A DNA stretch of 64,000 nucleotides from Xenoacremonium recifei (Eukaryota; Ascomycota; Sordariomycetes; Hypocreales; Nectriaceae), in contig WOFQ01000009.1 in assembly GCA_012184525.1 (NCBI GenBank), positions 682,001 through 746,000 on the forward strand, in the 5' to 3' direction. Under the pieces are notes generated by a model, which searched no databases, was not told where the DNA came from, and saw only the letters and a program-made list of their open reading frames with translations. Of the stretch, positions 1 through 12,048 are shown piece after piece. The translations under genes were made by a program, and so were the position numbers. Every line of letters begins with the position of its first letter. Within the stretch, counting starts at the first letter, position 1.

Positions 1-114
1 CGTCGAGAAGGAGTGACATTTGATCGACGACTTGACGAGGCTCTGAGAGAGAGCCAATCTTGTCCTTCATACAACCACAGCTTACTTGACGTTTCGTCTA
101 TACTACTGGCAATC

Positions 115-2373
115 ATGGGCTCTCAAATTGAACGCACCCCAGAAACCGCGATCCAGGAAGGACGCCAACATTATGCCGCCAAGCGCTTCAGACCAGCCTT
201 GGAACAGTTCACACGGGTATTATCTCAACCCTACATGCAGGACCACCTCGAAGCTAACAACTCTTTACACTAGGCCATGAAGTTGTGTGCTTGTAACCGG
301 GGGATGAAACGCGAGAGGTGCGGCTGCAAAAACTACGAGAAAGTCGCTTTGGAAGGTGGCTCGATCTTTACCGAAGCTATGTACAAGTGCTCTTGTGCTG
401 TCGGAAAGACTTTCAACAAATGCGACGATGCACTCCATATCCAAGCCCTGGACTATCGAGCGGCAACTTTCGAAGCTATGCAGGAGTTTGAGCGAGCCCG
501 GAGAGATGCTGAATGGATCCTAGAACTTGCTCCTCGCCTCCCAGATGTGTGTTCTTCTCTGCTCCAATAGCTATACAGATTGTTGATTTATCTAGGGCTA
601 CCTCCGACTAGGCAAAATTGCTCGACTTCAGAAGAAGCTTGAGTTGGCATGGATCATTTATAACACCGGTATCGAGGTCGGCAACGACAATAGGATGGCA
701 GGGTCGCCAAAGTTACAGGTCAGAGAACCAGCCACCAAGAGCACTGGTGATGCGTTTGACTCACAATTTGCAGAAACTATACGCGGCGCGAAAACCGCTT
801 CAACTTCATTTCTGTCGCAAAGATCCTCTTCAATACCCCCAGGAAGTTGTCCAACGGGTATTCTACTACATTGACTTTGCGACGCTGGTGTATGTTGCCC
901 TTCCAACAATGGTTTAGAATAAAAACTGATACGCTCTAGACGATGTCTCCGCGTTTCAAAAGACTGGCGACGGTACCTCACCAGTCGTGGAAACGAGCGC
1001 CTCTGGCGATGTTTGCTTTTCCAAAGGGTCTTTCCTCATCGATATGCCCCGAGTGTTAATGCCATCCGGAATCTCGTGTCCTATTCCGGAAGAGACGTTC
1101 GGCAACTGGTGATTCATAGCGTGTTACGCTTTCGACTTACCCAACATAAGCTTCTTTGCATCTTGCAAGGCGCGAAGAACTTGGAAGTGCTCAGTCTCAG
1201 AGGAAGTATTGACGAGCAAATCGAGATACCCGAGCAACGCGGCATCTTGACGAAGCTCAATCACCTCACACTCAATGACTTCAACGCCCAGGAGCCCAAG
1301 ATATTGCAAACGCTGCTTGCACACTCGGCACCAACTTTGCAATATCTTCACGTAGTTACCCTGCCACGCATGCCGGCCGCACAGCGAGAGACATTAGGGT
1401 TTCCTGACCTGCCATCACTGAAATATTTGCGACTTGAAGACAAGACCAAGACATACGCATCTAGGCTTGACATTGTATGTGAATCATGGTTAGAATCTCT
1501 TTGCGGACGACAGCTAATGTATGATAGGTTGCAATTTCTCAGAAGACACCAGCACTAGAACAGCTATGGCTGAACGAGATCGTTTTAGGATCACGAGGTT
1601 CTGTTGACCAGCTCGATGAATCCTGGAGAAACCTGAGCGTCGTTGTGATCAGCGACTCGACTGGCTCTGACCCTGAATCGGCGATGTCCATCAGGAAACT
1701 TACCTCAATACGCCGAGGCAATGCCTTGCGGCATGCCGATTTCGACTTCCGCTGGAAGTATGATCAACAAGGCCCCATGGGCGTGCGAATCATCTCTGCG
1801 CTGATGAACCAGGAGCCAACACTTCTGTCCTCTGAAGAGGTCGACCTTAGCGTGCATTACCCCGAGCTTCGCTCGCTTCGTCTCTCGCGCGCCATCATAA
1901 ATCCGCCGAAGCTTCAGCAGTATGTCACCGACTCCATCGCTGCCGGCAAACTGCATACTCTCGACATCGTCTTCCCGCTGGAAGTCTACGGAGAACCTCT
2001 GGGCGAGTCCAGCACGCAACACATGCAAGATCACGCCTGGCTGCGCGGCGCCGCATCTATCACCTGCCTTGGCATCTTCTCGTTCCGCTTCCGGGCATAT
2101 CCCAAAGACAATAGCGAGCTGCCCCTGCCGAGCTTCCTGGCCAGCTTCCCGAACCTGGATACCTTGGAGATCAACTCGCCACACTGTGAGGCCAGCGAGT
2201 TTTGCGCCATTCTCGAGGCGATCCTTAGGGTCACGAATCTGAAGCGGCTGTATCAGATGACGGCGCAAGGAGTGTTGCTGGATCGCTTGAGGACGCTGGC
2301 AGACAGCCAGGGCGTAGAGCTGATCTGGGGAGAGAGGCCCAGGGATTGGCCACGCAAGATTGAGGAAGATTAA
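115..2373 (+). CDS. F-box protein with N-terminal TPR-like region and leucine-rich C-terminus
   Basis: Six exons fit: 115-216, 274-546, 596-718, 774-889, 940-1474 and 1528-2373, giving 664 residues. The start is the first in-frame ATG. Residues 1-165 form a helical TPR-like block (AIQEGRQHYAAKRF, then KRERCGCKNYEKVA, then GYLRLGKIARLQKK). The F-box lies near residues 175-230 and includes DPLQYPQEVVQRVFYYIDF and RCLRVSKDWRRYL. The rest carries loosely repeated leucine-rich segments. F-box proteins recruit substrates to SCF (Skp1-cullin-F-box) ubiquitin ligases, with the leucine-rich part as the usual substrate platform; the substrate here is unknown. Splice signals are good: the 719-773 and 890-939 introns join codons cleanly and restore family-typical sequence. 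This architecture is a large, fast-evolving family in filamentous ascomycetes. Nothing in the sequence indicates the specific target. Confidence 0.85.
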
Positions 2374-2717
2374 GAATGTGATTCATGCACCCCGTGACGA
2401 AATTATGACCCCGAAAATTTGGATGGCGTTAGATTGAAAACAAGTAACGATGAAATGGAAAGGGTACAGGTCTCATACTGTGAAGGAAGCCGGGGCGTTG
2501 GATGTGCTTCTTATTCCTTACTCGACTTATTGCTTTTAGACATGAGGCATGTGACCAGGAGGGTATCTATGTGATTTTGCGCTTTTATTCAACCCAGACT
2601 GCCGGAATCTATAAGCTTTCAACGCCAAAATTCCACGTGCCCGCCCCTTATATCCCGACATGATCTCGTAAATACACGGATATATACATGATATGAAAGC
2701 TCATCAAGATTGATACA
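2374..2717. other. Convergent 3' intergenic spacer
   Basis: This 344-nt AT-richer stretch lies between the stop codons of the F-box gene (+) and the GTPase gene (-). It should hold both 3' UTRs and polyadenylation sites. I see no gene in it. Confidence 0.6.
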
Positions 2718-4177
2718 TCAGCCCCTACCAACCTTGAAAGACAATATCTGGATCTGCGTTAGCTAGTGAAGGGCCAGAGCCAGGAGTGTACGCCAACTTA
2801 CATCATGCTTCCCTACGCCCACTAGATCATCCTCAGCGACTCTGATGTTACCGGCGCCCTCTATGAACGCAATCGGCGCATCGCCCATAACTTTGCGGGC
2901 AACCTCGCCGACCGTCGTGCCTTTCTTGACCAGCACGCAGTCGCGGAAGACGAATTTGGACTCTGACGCTCCTGAGGAGAACGTCGAAGTGTTGCGCACG
3001 GGGAACACGGGTACCAGGCCCAGCAGTTCGGCCGCCTTGGATAATACCTGCACAACACCCGTGGAACCGAATCGGTACAGAACCATGTCCTTCAGGTTCT
3101 CTATTCGGTTGCGGTTCTTCTCGTCTAGGTCCTTGAGGCCGCCGCCGGTCGGATCGCCTTGCTCGATCAGGTCTTCCTTGGTGTCGACGAACTCGCTGCC
3201 CTCGACGTACTTGATGTAGCCCTGCTTGGCCATCTTGCGGAGGAAGATTTCGGAGATTGCTGAGCAGAGGACCAAAGTCTTGGGGTCTTGCATCTTGGCG
3301 ATCTTGGAGATGTTCTTATCGGCGTCGGGGTGGTCGATCTTGTTGAGCGCTATTACCGTGGGGAACTTCTCGTCGATGAAGGCGTTGACGACCTTTTCGA
3401 CCGTCTCATTGCTCCAATCTTCCAGCGGCTCCTTGATCGCAGCTCGATCTAGCGCTCGGTTGATAACTTTCGACGTCGCACCGTATCCCGAAAATTGCGC
3501 TTGTAGAGTCTCGGCCGCCGTCGCTTTGATCGCTTGATGTCGTCGTCGGATGCTGCCCCATCGCTCCATGAGATTTCCTAGAACCCAGGCCACGATCTCA
3601 CTGCGCAACCATGCGATGTCCACCGACGGATCGTAACCTCTCGTCTCCTTGCCCTCGGCATCGACTGTCCCCGACACATCCACCACGTGTATCAGCGCAT
3701 CAGCATGGCGCAAGTCGTCCAAGAATTTGTTCCCTAGTCCTCGTCCCTGGTGCGCTCCAGGCACTAAACCGGCGACGTCGAGCAACTCGATCGGTACGGA
3801 ACGGCGGCCATCCACACAGGCGCCATAGTTGGGTTTGCAGCGGTCTTGGAGGTTATATCGGGCGCAGGCGCAGTCGATCTGGAGGTAGCCAATAGCCCTT
3901 TGCGGGTCTATCGTGGTGAATCTGAGGCGCAATAGTCAGCCTCCCCCAGAACTCATGCAATAGCGGCAGCAACAGTGTAGAATTGCATCACAAGAGAGGG
4001 AAGAGAGGCGTACGGGAAGTTGCCTATGGAGAAGAAGCAATCAGCGCCAAGTCCAGCTCCTCAGTCAGGGGGTCTCTACCAACCAACTTTGGAGGAGGCG
4101 TCGGTCAGGCTGTTGAGGGTCGAGCTCTTCCCAGCCGAGGGCTTGCCGACGAGCCCAATGAGGGGATCTCGAGGCAT
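2718..4177 (-). CDS. YchF/Obg-related GTPase of the YGR210C type
   Basis: Minus-strand exons are 4084-4177, 4014-4023, 2802-3921 and 2718-2747, giving 417 residues. The P-loop is GKPSAGKS at 11-18, the switch region follows as FPFTTIDP, the G3 motif is DVAG at 83-86, and the G4 motif is NKID at 228-231. A C-terminal TGS-like region covers roughly 330-417. This matches the eukaryotic/archaeal YGR210-type branch of the OBG GTPase family, ribosome-associated nucleotide-binding proteins whose exact role is poorly known. The second exon is only 10 nt, yet it supplies the conserved N-F-P before FTTIDP. The last intron removes the stop at 2763-2765 and restores a GKHD-ILSFKVGRG end. Two in-frame acceptors six nt apart are possible there (exon starting at 2753 or 2747); 2747 matches the expected family end better. 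The gene is divergent from the SET gene. Confidence 0.9.
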
Positions 4178-4755
4178 TGCGAGGCGAGCGTGGGATGTTG
4201 GGCGTACTAATATTGGGATGGATATCAAGACTCGGTCACCGGTCTAGCACGGCGTCGACAAGCCCGTGAGCCGCAGGAACCAGGGTCTGACCGAGCAGAT
4301 CTGGCGATCTATCCGAGGTTATGGCTCGGGACGGGGGTGTATTAGCGATGGTGATGTTTGACGGGAATGCGGTCATGCCAGCCAGGATGTGTCTCTGGAC
4401 GCAAAATTCGCGGCTTTGGGGGAAAAGGCTGAAGGTGGGTCGGAAAACGGTGACCGGCTCACAGGCGGCTCACAGCGAGTCACAGGCGTCGAGGCCCCTA
4501 CGAGGCTCCGCTACAGGCCTGTGGAATCCCGTGAGTGGCCACTGGAAGGGCTGGGAAGGGCGTGAAGGGCTGCTGCAGTCCCTCGGTTCGTGCCTTCCTG
4601 TGCCCGCCAATGGAGCCTGCCTCCGGACATCAATCTCCAAGCCGTACCTGCCCTGTGAGACGAAACGCCCGAGACAACTCGGAGTTTTAAAGGCGACTGC
4701 CTCTTATTTCAACCCTCTTCACTTCCTGGAACCTCCGACTTTGGACTTCGACGTC
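4178..4755. promoter_or_regulatory. Divergent promoter between GTPase (-) and SET (+) genes
   Basis: A 578-nt region separates two start codons that point away from each other, so both promoters must lie here or overlap. An open frame from an ATG at 4321 runs in frame into the SET gene. Its composition (Gly, Arg, Ser, Pro, Trp) does not look conserved, so it is not used as the start. No clear TATA box was seen. Confidence 0.45.
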
Positions 4756-6950
4756 ATGACATCGACTTCGCAGCTGTCAATCGAGGCCTTTCCCGCGTGG
4801 GCGCGCCTTAACGACGTGGACTTTTACGACGTTCGACTTCAGGAAACGGAAAAGACGGGATTCGGTCTAGTTGCGACGAAACACTTGGGAAGAGAGAGTG
4901 GAGATGGACTCGACGGAGAGAGCCCGAGTGCTCCAGAGGTGAAGGACGCCGGAGATGCATCGATGAAGGCCTCTGGTGGTTCAGGCCCAGGCCCAGGCCA
5001 AGGGTTGGATTCACAATCGCCGCTTCTAAGGATTCCTCATGACTTGATCCTCTCGACAACAACTGTTGAGGAATACGCCAAGGTCGACCAGAATTTCAGG
5101 CAATTACTTGATGTTGCTGGCCACCAGGTAAGTCATCGATGGATTATCTCATAATCTTGGTTCAGTCACGGCCCCTGAGCACTCACTGACACTCTTATGA
5201 TAGTCGACTAGAGGAGATGTGATGCTCTATCTACTGACCCATCTCAAGCTACCCTCTCGAGACCCTGCCGTCTCTAAAAGAGGAGCCTCAACGCCCTGGA
5301 CAGAATATCTCAAGTTCTTACCGCGCCAAATCCCCGTCCCTACGATGTGGACGGAACTTGAGCGAGCATTGCTGCGAGGCACTTCTCTGGAGGTGAGCAC
5401 CATCGCTTGCCTAATGACTTCTCGTCATGCACACTTAAACGCGGAACCGCAATGGCTCTGCGGTGGATATGATTTCTGACGCTTGAGTTCGAGATGTTGG
5501 ACAAAAGGACCTAACCACGGATGATAGGCAGCGCTGGACGCGAAACTGACAACCTTGACGGCGGAGTTTGATGAGCTCCACGAAAAAACCTCGGAAATGC
5601 CATTCTGGAGTTCGCTCTTTTGGGAGAAGGACAATGCAACTATCGACGATTGGGTCTTGGCCGATGCCTGGTACCGTTCCCGAAGTCTGGAACTTCCCCG
5701 AGATGGCGACGCTATGGTTCCTGGACTTGATATGGTCAACCACTCAGCGAAGCCGACGGCGTATTACGAGCAGGATGACAGGGATGATATTGTGCTGCTC
5801 CTGCGGCCAAGCCCCGGAGTGGCATGCGGGGGCGAGATCACCATCTCCTACGGAGAAGCGAAGCCTGCAGCAGAAATGTTATTCAGTTATGGATTCGTGG
5901 ACCCTGACAGCACCAGTCACGAGTTGGTGCTACCCCTCCAATGCCTTCCTGAAGATCCGTTGGCGCCGGCCAAACTCCACATCTCCAAGTCGACACCCTC
6001 GGTGAAGCTATTTCGGGCAGACGGGAAGTCGGAGTGGGTGAGCCCGTTCGCCTATCTGATGTGTCTCAATGAAGAGGACGGCCTTAGGTTCCGCGTGCTG
6101 CAAGATACAGATGGTGAGCAGCAGCTAAAACTGTTCTGGCAGGAAGAAGATGTGACAGCGCGTTGGGACGAGTTCGAAACGCTGATCCAAGGACACCCCC
6201 TCTGTCCGGTCTTCAAGCTTCGTGTGGTAGCGGTGCTGCATGATCTGGTGTCCACGCAGCTGGGTCGCTTGGAACATTCCGAGTTTTCCCATGAGGAACT
6301 GGAGCAAGCGAGAGAGGCTGGTTTGGCGCGGGAGGAGTGCATCTTAGCTGCAGAAGCGCTCAGAGCGGTTGAGACCGACCTGATGCGCAGCGTTGCCAAG
6401 ACTCTCGAAGCTGAGGTACGTGGTGTTTCTATCTTCCGTCCTACTCTCATCTTGGTGTTGCTCCTACAGTTTGTATTCATGCAACCATATGCTCTCCTAC
6501 ACAACCTTGCTTTATGGACAATTCCATGACCAAGTGGTCGGATTCTCACTTCCCCATCCCCATGAATGGAGTCAGATCCCCAGAGCACAGTCCCGCGATC
6601 AGGTGGTCCATGGGCAGATGGAGGTCGATGCTTGGCATGAGAGCCAGCCTTCCCCGGATTCTTCCCCATCAACAGTTCCCTTCACCCCAGACCTTCACCG
6701 CAAACTCCTCCGCGTTTCTACCCTTGGAATGGTCCACACCTTCGGTATGGGCACACGCCAGGAAGTGCCCACTGCTTGCCTCCTTGACGATGGCTTGAGA
6801 CCTCACGGTGAACGTCCGAACTGACATCCCTTACAGAAACTCCACCTCTTAGCTGATGAGCACGTGGTAGCGTATCTCGGACCGACGGAAGCGACTGAAA
6901 GCGGACAAGCACCATCGTCACCAGCCAATGACGCAGAAGAGTTCAGTTGA
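4756..6950 (+). CDS. SET-domain protein (RuBisCO LSMT/Rkm-like lysine methyltransferase family)
   Basis: Exons 4756-5127, 5204-5392, 5528-6415 and 6837-6950 give 520 residues. The N-terminal part opens the SET domain (TGFGLVATKHLG near 34-45), followed by a low-complexity insert rich in Gly, Pro and Ser (about 48-85). The SET core includes VPGLDMVNHS (251-260) and EITISYGEAKPAAEMLFSYGF (290-309), the S-adenosylmethionine/lysine-channel motifs of the plant LSMT/SETD6/yeast Rkm class. C-terminal helices resemble the LSMT substrate-binding domain. Such enzymes methylate lysines of non-histone targets, often ribosomal proteins or elongation factors; the substrate here cannot be told. The last intron is 421 nt, far longer than others in the window, but the final exon (KLHLLADEHVVAYLG) fits the family. 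An in-frame upstream ATG at 4321 would add 145 unlikely residues. Confidence 0.83.
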
Positions 6951-8166
6951 CCGACGTTCACCTTGACTCTTGATGTTGCACCCTCATTGGACTTTGGGAC
7001 ACATTTCTATTTAGTGGGTCAAATGGAAGCTTTCTCATGGTTCTTCGATGCGATCTGTCCCGTTATGAGCGGCTCAATGTACCTCGACGTATCGACGGTC
7101 TGAGAGGCCAAAACGCCATCCGTCCACTAGTGCTGCTCTTCCCCGGAGGGGGGTCATGTTGGGGTCAGTCGCTGGTGACCTGGGGAGGGCTGGGGGAGGC
7201 AACGATCCTCATGACTTGAGATATTACGGCATGCGGACCGCTATGAAACGGGCTAAGACGTGGACGAAAGAAGAAAATCAAGATGACGCTACCGTTGTTG
7301 CGTGCAACCTAACTTCCGGCAGATTCTCGTGGATTTCGCGGTGCGTTGGCAGCAGCGAGCCGATGGCGATCGAATCGGCAGAACTGGGGCGGCGCAGGCA
7401 GTGCAGATTATCCGGAGGCGAACGGCGGCGGCGGCATCACACCTACACATCGGGTTCAACAAAACACCGTTTAGGTGTTCGGTCAGGTTCCGTTGTCGCT
7501 GGGCCCTAAGATGCACCGGGGCGTCAAATTGCGCCTGTTGGGTGGGTGTCCTGCATAATCGCAGCTTCTACGGAGAGCGGACCGGAGGTCAACGACACAC
7601 GGCACCTACAGAAGGTAGTTCAGGTGAAGGAAGACGTTTCAGCAAAGCGAGGCTCGCGACCGGAGGATCTGGAAATTTCGATAGGATTTCCATGTGGCAT
7701 GATGGACAAGGGCTTCAGCGAGATACGGCATCCCAAAGAGGAAGTGGGCGGCGGCGGCCGGTTGGGGGGAGTGAGATGTGTCGCGTGTCGCATGTTGCAT
7801 CCGCACGCTATCCTAGGATCGCATCTCGCACGTCTCATGCCATCCTGCGGGCTGGACCGCGAACTTGGTTGGAGCAGACGAGTGACAGCTGCCAGCTAAT
7901 TTTGTCGGTGGTAATGGCATTGGATACCGCCCAGAGCTCGTGTAAGTTGCAGCGACTTGCTGGCAAAAGAAACCGAACTGGGAGGCAAGAGGGACAGCAA
8001 AACGCAACAAAAGGAGATTATGAGCCAGCATGACGACTTTACAGCAGCATCTCCGGATCCGTTGGGTTGTGTGTCTCGGCGTGTCGCGCATCAAAGATCC
8101 GTATCTTCAAACCAGCCAGTGTCAGGGCCGGGGCTGAGTTTTGCTGGGGACGTTGCGGAGCGTGAG

Positions 8167-8196
8167 CGTGGAGGCGGGCGTGGAGGCGGGCGTGGG
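8167..8196. repeat. 12-bp tandem repeat (CGTGGAGGCGGG)
   Basis: Two perfect copies followed by a partial third, in the gene-free region. It looks like a simple minisatellite. Confidence 0.7.
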
Positions 8197-10671
8197 AGTC
8201 TGGAGAGAGCGAGATGCAGAGAGATGCGGATGCGCTCTGCTGCGGACGCGCAGAGACTTCCTGAGGTGCAATGCGGGGGTTGGCAGGTTGGGGTTCCGTT
8301 GGCTGGAGAGGGCTGACATGGCTTCCCCGGGCAGTTCTCGTGAGGAGGCGCCTCTGCCGGACCTCGACTCTGGACCAAAGACCAATCAGAGGGAACCCCC
8401 TTTCTTGAAATGTCAAATCTCATCGGCAGCTCCCACCACCATCCTGGATGATAGGTGGCCTGGACCATGGCGTGTCTCGATTCCCGGACTGCCTAGTCCT
8501 TCTTGGACGCAGGCGACGCTGGATTGGCCAGTTTGCGATGATATGATGGCTTGGGCCAGCTATTGAGTCTGGCTGCGGAAGCCTCGTCAGCAGCGACCCG
8601 GCTCTGGACCCTCGACGCCATCACCGGCCGTCAGCCGCCAGGCGGCACAGCAGAAAGGAGTGAGTGCGCAGCGGCTTAGCATCAGCATTACGAGAGAGGT
8701 GCCGCATCACGGTGGGATTTCAACAATCCACTCCCGCAGGGCCAAGTGTCGAGTGACTCCAGCCAGTCGACCAGCGCCTCTCTCTCTTGCTACGCTAACC
8801 CCACCATCCGCGACCAGGTGACCCCAGGTCAGAACCACGGCCAGGACAAAGAGGACAGGCAAGGACCCCGTTCACGACGGATCGCCATCCATTGCGTCAG
8901 GCCTGAGACGTGAAAAGCCAGACAAGTCACTAGAGCGACTCACCGACGTTCTGCCTGCCTGGGCGGTAGGATTCAAGGAATTCTGTCTCTGGTAGACGAT
9001 GTCGTGGCCGGCGTCCGGACCGCTTATGGTGGAGTCGCCCAGATTTGGGGAAGACGAGCCAAAGCTTGGCCGTCCGTCTTCCGTTCCGCGAAGCACTGCC
9101 TACGATATGTACAATTTATGCGAGTTGTACTGTGCAGCACGCACAGCAAGCATAGCATGTGCTTGCAGGTATGTACGTGCGTGCGTACACGGATCTGCAG
9201 GAAGATACTGGATCGGGTCCCGTACCTGAGCACTGAGCAAGTATTCCTGGGATGCATTACATGACAGCTGGCATGTACCTATGCATGGGCTGTACAAGAG
9301 GTAACCGGCCTGCCTACAGCCCGTCCCGTTGGGTTTCACGGTTCGGTCTGTTGCCTTTGCGGCTGCCGCTTACACGAGCTACCTGGGATATCTGCGCACG
9401 ACGTCGTGCAGTGCAGGGCCCCTGGTCCCTTACGGTGGTTCTAATTAAGGGGAGAGAGTCAGATCGGCCTGTGGGAATGGTTTTCGAGACTTTGTTCAGG
9501 TGCCAAACTTGGGATTGAGTCGAGGCTTGAGTCGCAACCGGCGAATTGGCAATTTCAATTTCACGACTTCATCGACTCGAGTCGAACCCCAAAGACGACT
9601 CCAATCCCTAGCTCCCGTTTGGTGTTAGCTGCGGATCAGTGATCTGCCTCCGCTGCGGCTCCGAAGTGGAGACTGCGGCTCCCCCAGGTTGCGAGCTAGC
9701 AGCCCGTCTTGGAGGCAGAATTCGAGGCGTGAAGCGGCCGGGCATTGGCTGGGCTCCGGCAGGCATGGATGGCACGGACGGCGGGCTGGGCTGGGCTTCT
9801 GGCTGGGCTGCGGATGCGATTCTGTGAGACACAGGCAAAGTTACATTTGCAGTTGCTCTGACGGCCTTTGAGGGCGCGAATTCACGGCGGCACGGTGCGC
9901 TCAGACAGAGTGCAAAACACGGCAGAAGGAAGAAGGATGAGCCAGGAAGGACGGTGTGAGGTGCCATCGGGTTGAGCTCTGACCGCTGGACCCTGAGTTG
10001 CGTTGCCGCGTTTGGCTTGGTATTATCATCGTTGAGTTGCCCCGAGACGACTGCCTCAGTCGTCCTATCGCGAACGGGGTCCGGGCCAAGTCCCTGGAAT
10101 TCAACAGACAGACTCACTGACATATGGCTCGCCCCTTGGTCGATGGCGATGCCCCCCCCCTTTGTTCGGCCCACATCTCGAGTTCCCCTTTGGGCGCGGA
10201 TTGGCATCGTTCGTGTGGTTGCGGACGAAATGCTGTGCGCATTGCACTGTAGGTACTGTATCGACGTCGCAGGTCTCCATTTTCTAAACTACGGTTCCCA
10301 CGGATCGAGCACAGTAGTGTCGCGGTGTAAGTGGGAAGCGGGATCCACGATTGAGCGGACGGGGAACAGGGCGGAGGGACCCGTGAGGAGTAATTCGAGT
10401 GTTGCGTAGGTTATCTTGAGTCAGCAAGTATGTTTAGGTGAGTATTCGACGGCTAGCCAGGTCACAAGGAGTGGATTTTCGGTCAGTCTTGATTCATGAC
10501 ACGGAGAAGAGCGAGATGAAGCAGACGAGGTGGCATCATGCCCGCGTCTGTAATTGACACTGTATGTGCGTGTGTCGACGAGCGTGTGCCTGGTTGGAGC
10601 AAATCAAATCTGATCGCACAACGTGGTTTGCTGCGGGCGATCTGAGTAGGTTGGCATACATAGGCACTTCT

Positions 10672-10693
10672 AGGCGAGGCGAGGCGAGGCGAG
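10672..10693. repeat. (GGCGA)n pentanucleotide run
   Basis: Four tandem AGGCG/GGCGA units are visible directly in the gene-free region. Confidence 0.8.
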
Positions 10694-11897
10694 TTAACAA
10701 CAGCCAAGAAGAGAAGAGGGAGGGTGGTAGCGGTGACCCCGAGACTGGCTAGCGCGCACCTCGCCCAGCTGGTTGGCGGTCCCTTTGCGACTATCCGCGG
10801 AGAGCAGCGCAGAGTACCGGAGACTCGCTCTAGCTGGGAGCTATGGTTGCGGATGTGAGGGCTAGCCCGGCCATCTCGACTGCGGATCCGTATCTGTACA
10901 TGGACATCGTCAGTGCATCGTCAGTGACAGTGACGGATGGCATCACGGGGAGCGACCCCAGACTCCAAAGATTCTGGGGAGACTGGAGAGAGAGAGATAG
11001 ATGATCGGGAACGGGAGACGCAAGAGCAGCAGGGCGGCAATCGCGAGTCTGGGGGAGGACGGGGCCCGAGAAGCGATCCAGCCAGTCTCCGGCCAGAAAG
11101 TGGTCAGTTGATGCGGTTGACGAGAGGCGTTGCCAGCAGGCTGGTCCCTGTTGTTGAGCGAGTCTGGGCTTCCGCTTCCTGGGCATGGCTTCATCCCCCG
11201 CCTCCGCATCCGCGTTGGTGTCCAGTCCAGTTCACGGGCGCAGGAGAGACACAATCCGGGGTATGGAGGCGGCGGCGAGGTACCGTCAGGTCGCTTGCGA
11301 AATGGGCTGTTTGATGCCCGCGAGCGAGGGCGTTCGAGAAGAGCGTCGGCGGACGCAGGTGGTGTCATTGAGCTGCAGTGGCGGGCTTCGAGATGGGATG
11401 GGCGGCTAGAGCGACGCCCCCTGCGGACGGCACGCCTGCGAATTTGTACAGAGTAAGTCTGCACACACCCCTTCCGGCAGAGCCTGGACTGGGAGCTGTG
11501 CGGCAGCTGGTTGAGAAAGGATTGGATCGAATCTCGACGGGAGGGGGGTGTCCATCGCATGCCAGAACGGGCACTGCGGCTGTACGTACCGAATGTACCT
11601 CGCGCTAGTGCGAATACCCAGGTCTGGGCGGGCTGCGGAGCGTCACGGAGACGGCCAGCTCCCAGCAAAGCTCTGCAAATCTGGGGACGGCCTCGCAACA
11701 AAAGCATTGCTTGATTGTTTTCTGTTTTATTGGCGCGTCCGCCGGGCCCTCCCCCAGGATTTTCTCTTGCTCAGGTCCTTCTCCACATTCCCCTTCTGCC
11801 CTTCCCCTTGTTCGCTCTTCCCATTTCTAGCTCGTCTCGCCCGCCCCAACTCGCACCTTCTCTCTCTCTCTCTCCCTCTTTCCCACAATCCCATTTT

Positions 11898-11904
11898 TAT
11901 ATAT
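11898..11904 (+). promoter_or_regulatory. TATA-like element in the facB promoter
   Basis: TATATAT follows a long pyrimidine (CT-rich) tract at about 11800-11890, a common arrangement just upstream of fungal transcription starts. A second TATATAT-like run lies near 11956. Either could place the start site so that the leader includes the two upstream ORFs at 11986 and 12049. Confidence 0.35.
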
Positions 11905-11985
11905 TTGACGGGTCGCCGCTTGTGTCATTCCTCCATCTTGGCTCCTCTTCTCAATTATATATCTCTGTTGCTGTATCCTGTGTCT

Positions 11986-11994
11986 ATGTGTTGA
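11986..11994 (+). promoter_or_regulatory. Minimal upstream ORF (Met-Cys-stop) in facB leader
   Basis: ATG TGT TGA lies 346 nt before the facB start codon. If transcribed, it would be a minimal two-codon uORF. Transcription of this part is inferred from the TATA-like elements upstream. Confidence 0.4.
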
Positions 11995-12048
11995 CGATAT
12001 CCCCCTTTCATCCTGTCCATACTATATTCTTCCTACGCTCGCACGCCT

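Larger units (their letters stand above)
6951..11897. other. About 5 kb without a convincing gene, upstream of facB
   Basis: Between the SET gene stop and the facB leader I find only GC-rich open frames with biased (Arg, Ser, Pro, Gly) translations and no domains, mostly lacking ATG starts. It contains a 12-bp tandem repeat near 8167 and a GGCGA run at 10672. Most of it is probably 3' UTR plus the large control region of facB. A non-coding RNA or lineage-specific small gene cannot be excluded. Confidence 0.5.

Noticed and set aside
7302..8033. A 243-codon plus-strand frame
   Set aside because: It begins at a GTG rather than an ATG and its translation is compositionally random.
10943..11707. 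A 254-codon minus-strand frame upstream of facB
   Set aside because: The composition is Arg/Ser/Pro-heavy with no recognisable domain, and the frame starts in GC-rich DNA that lacks stops on several strands at once.
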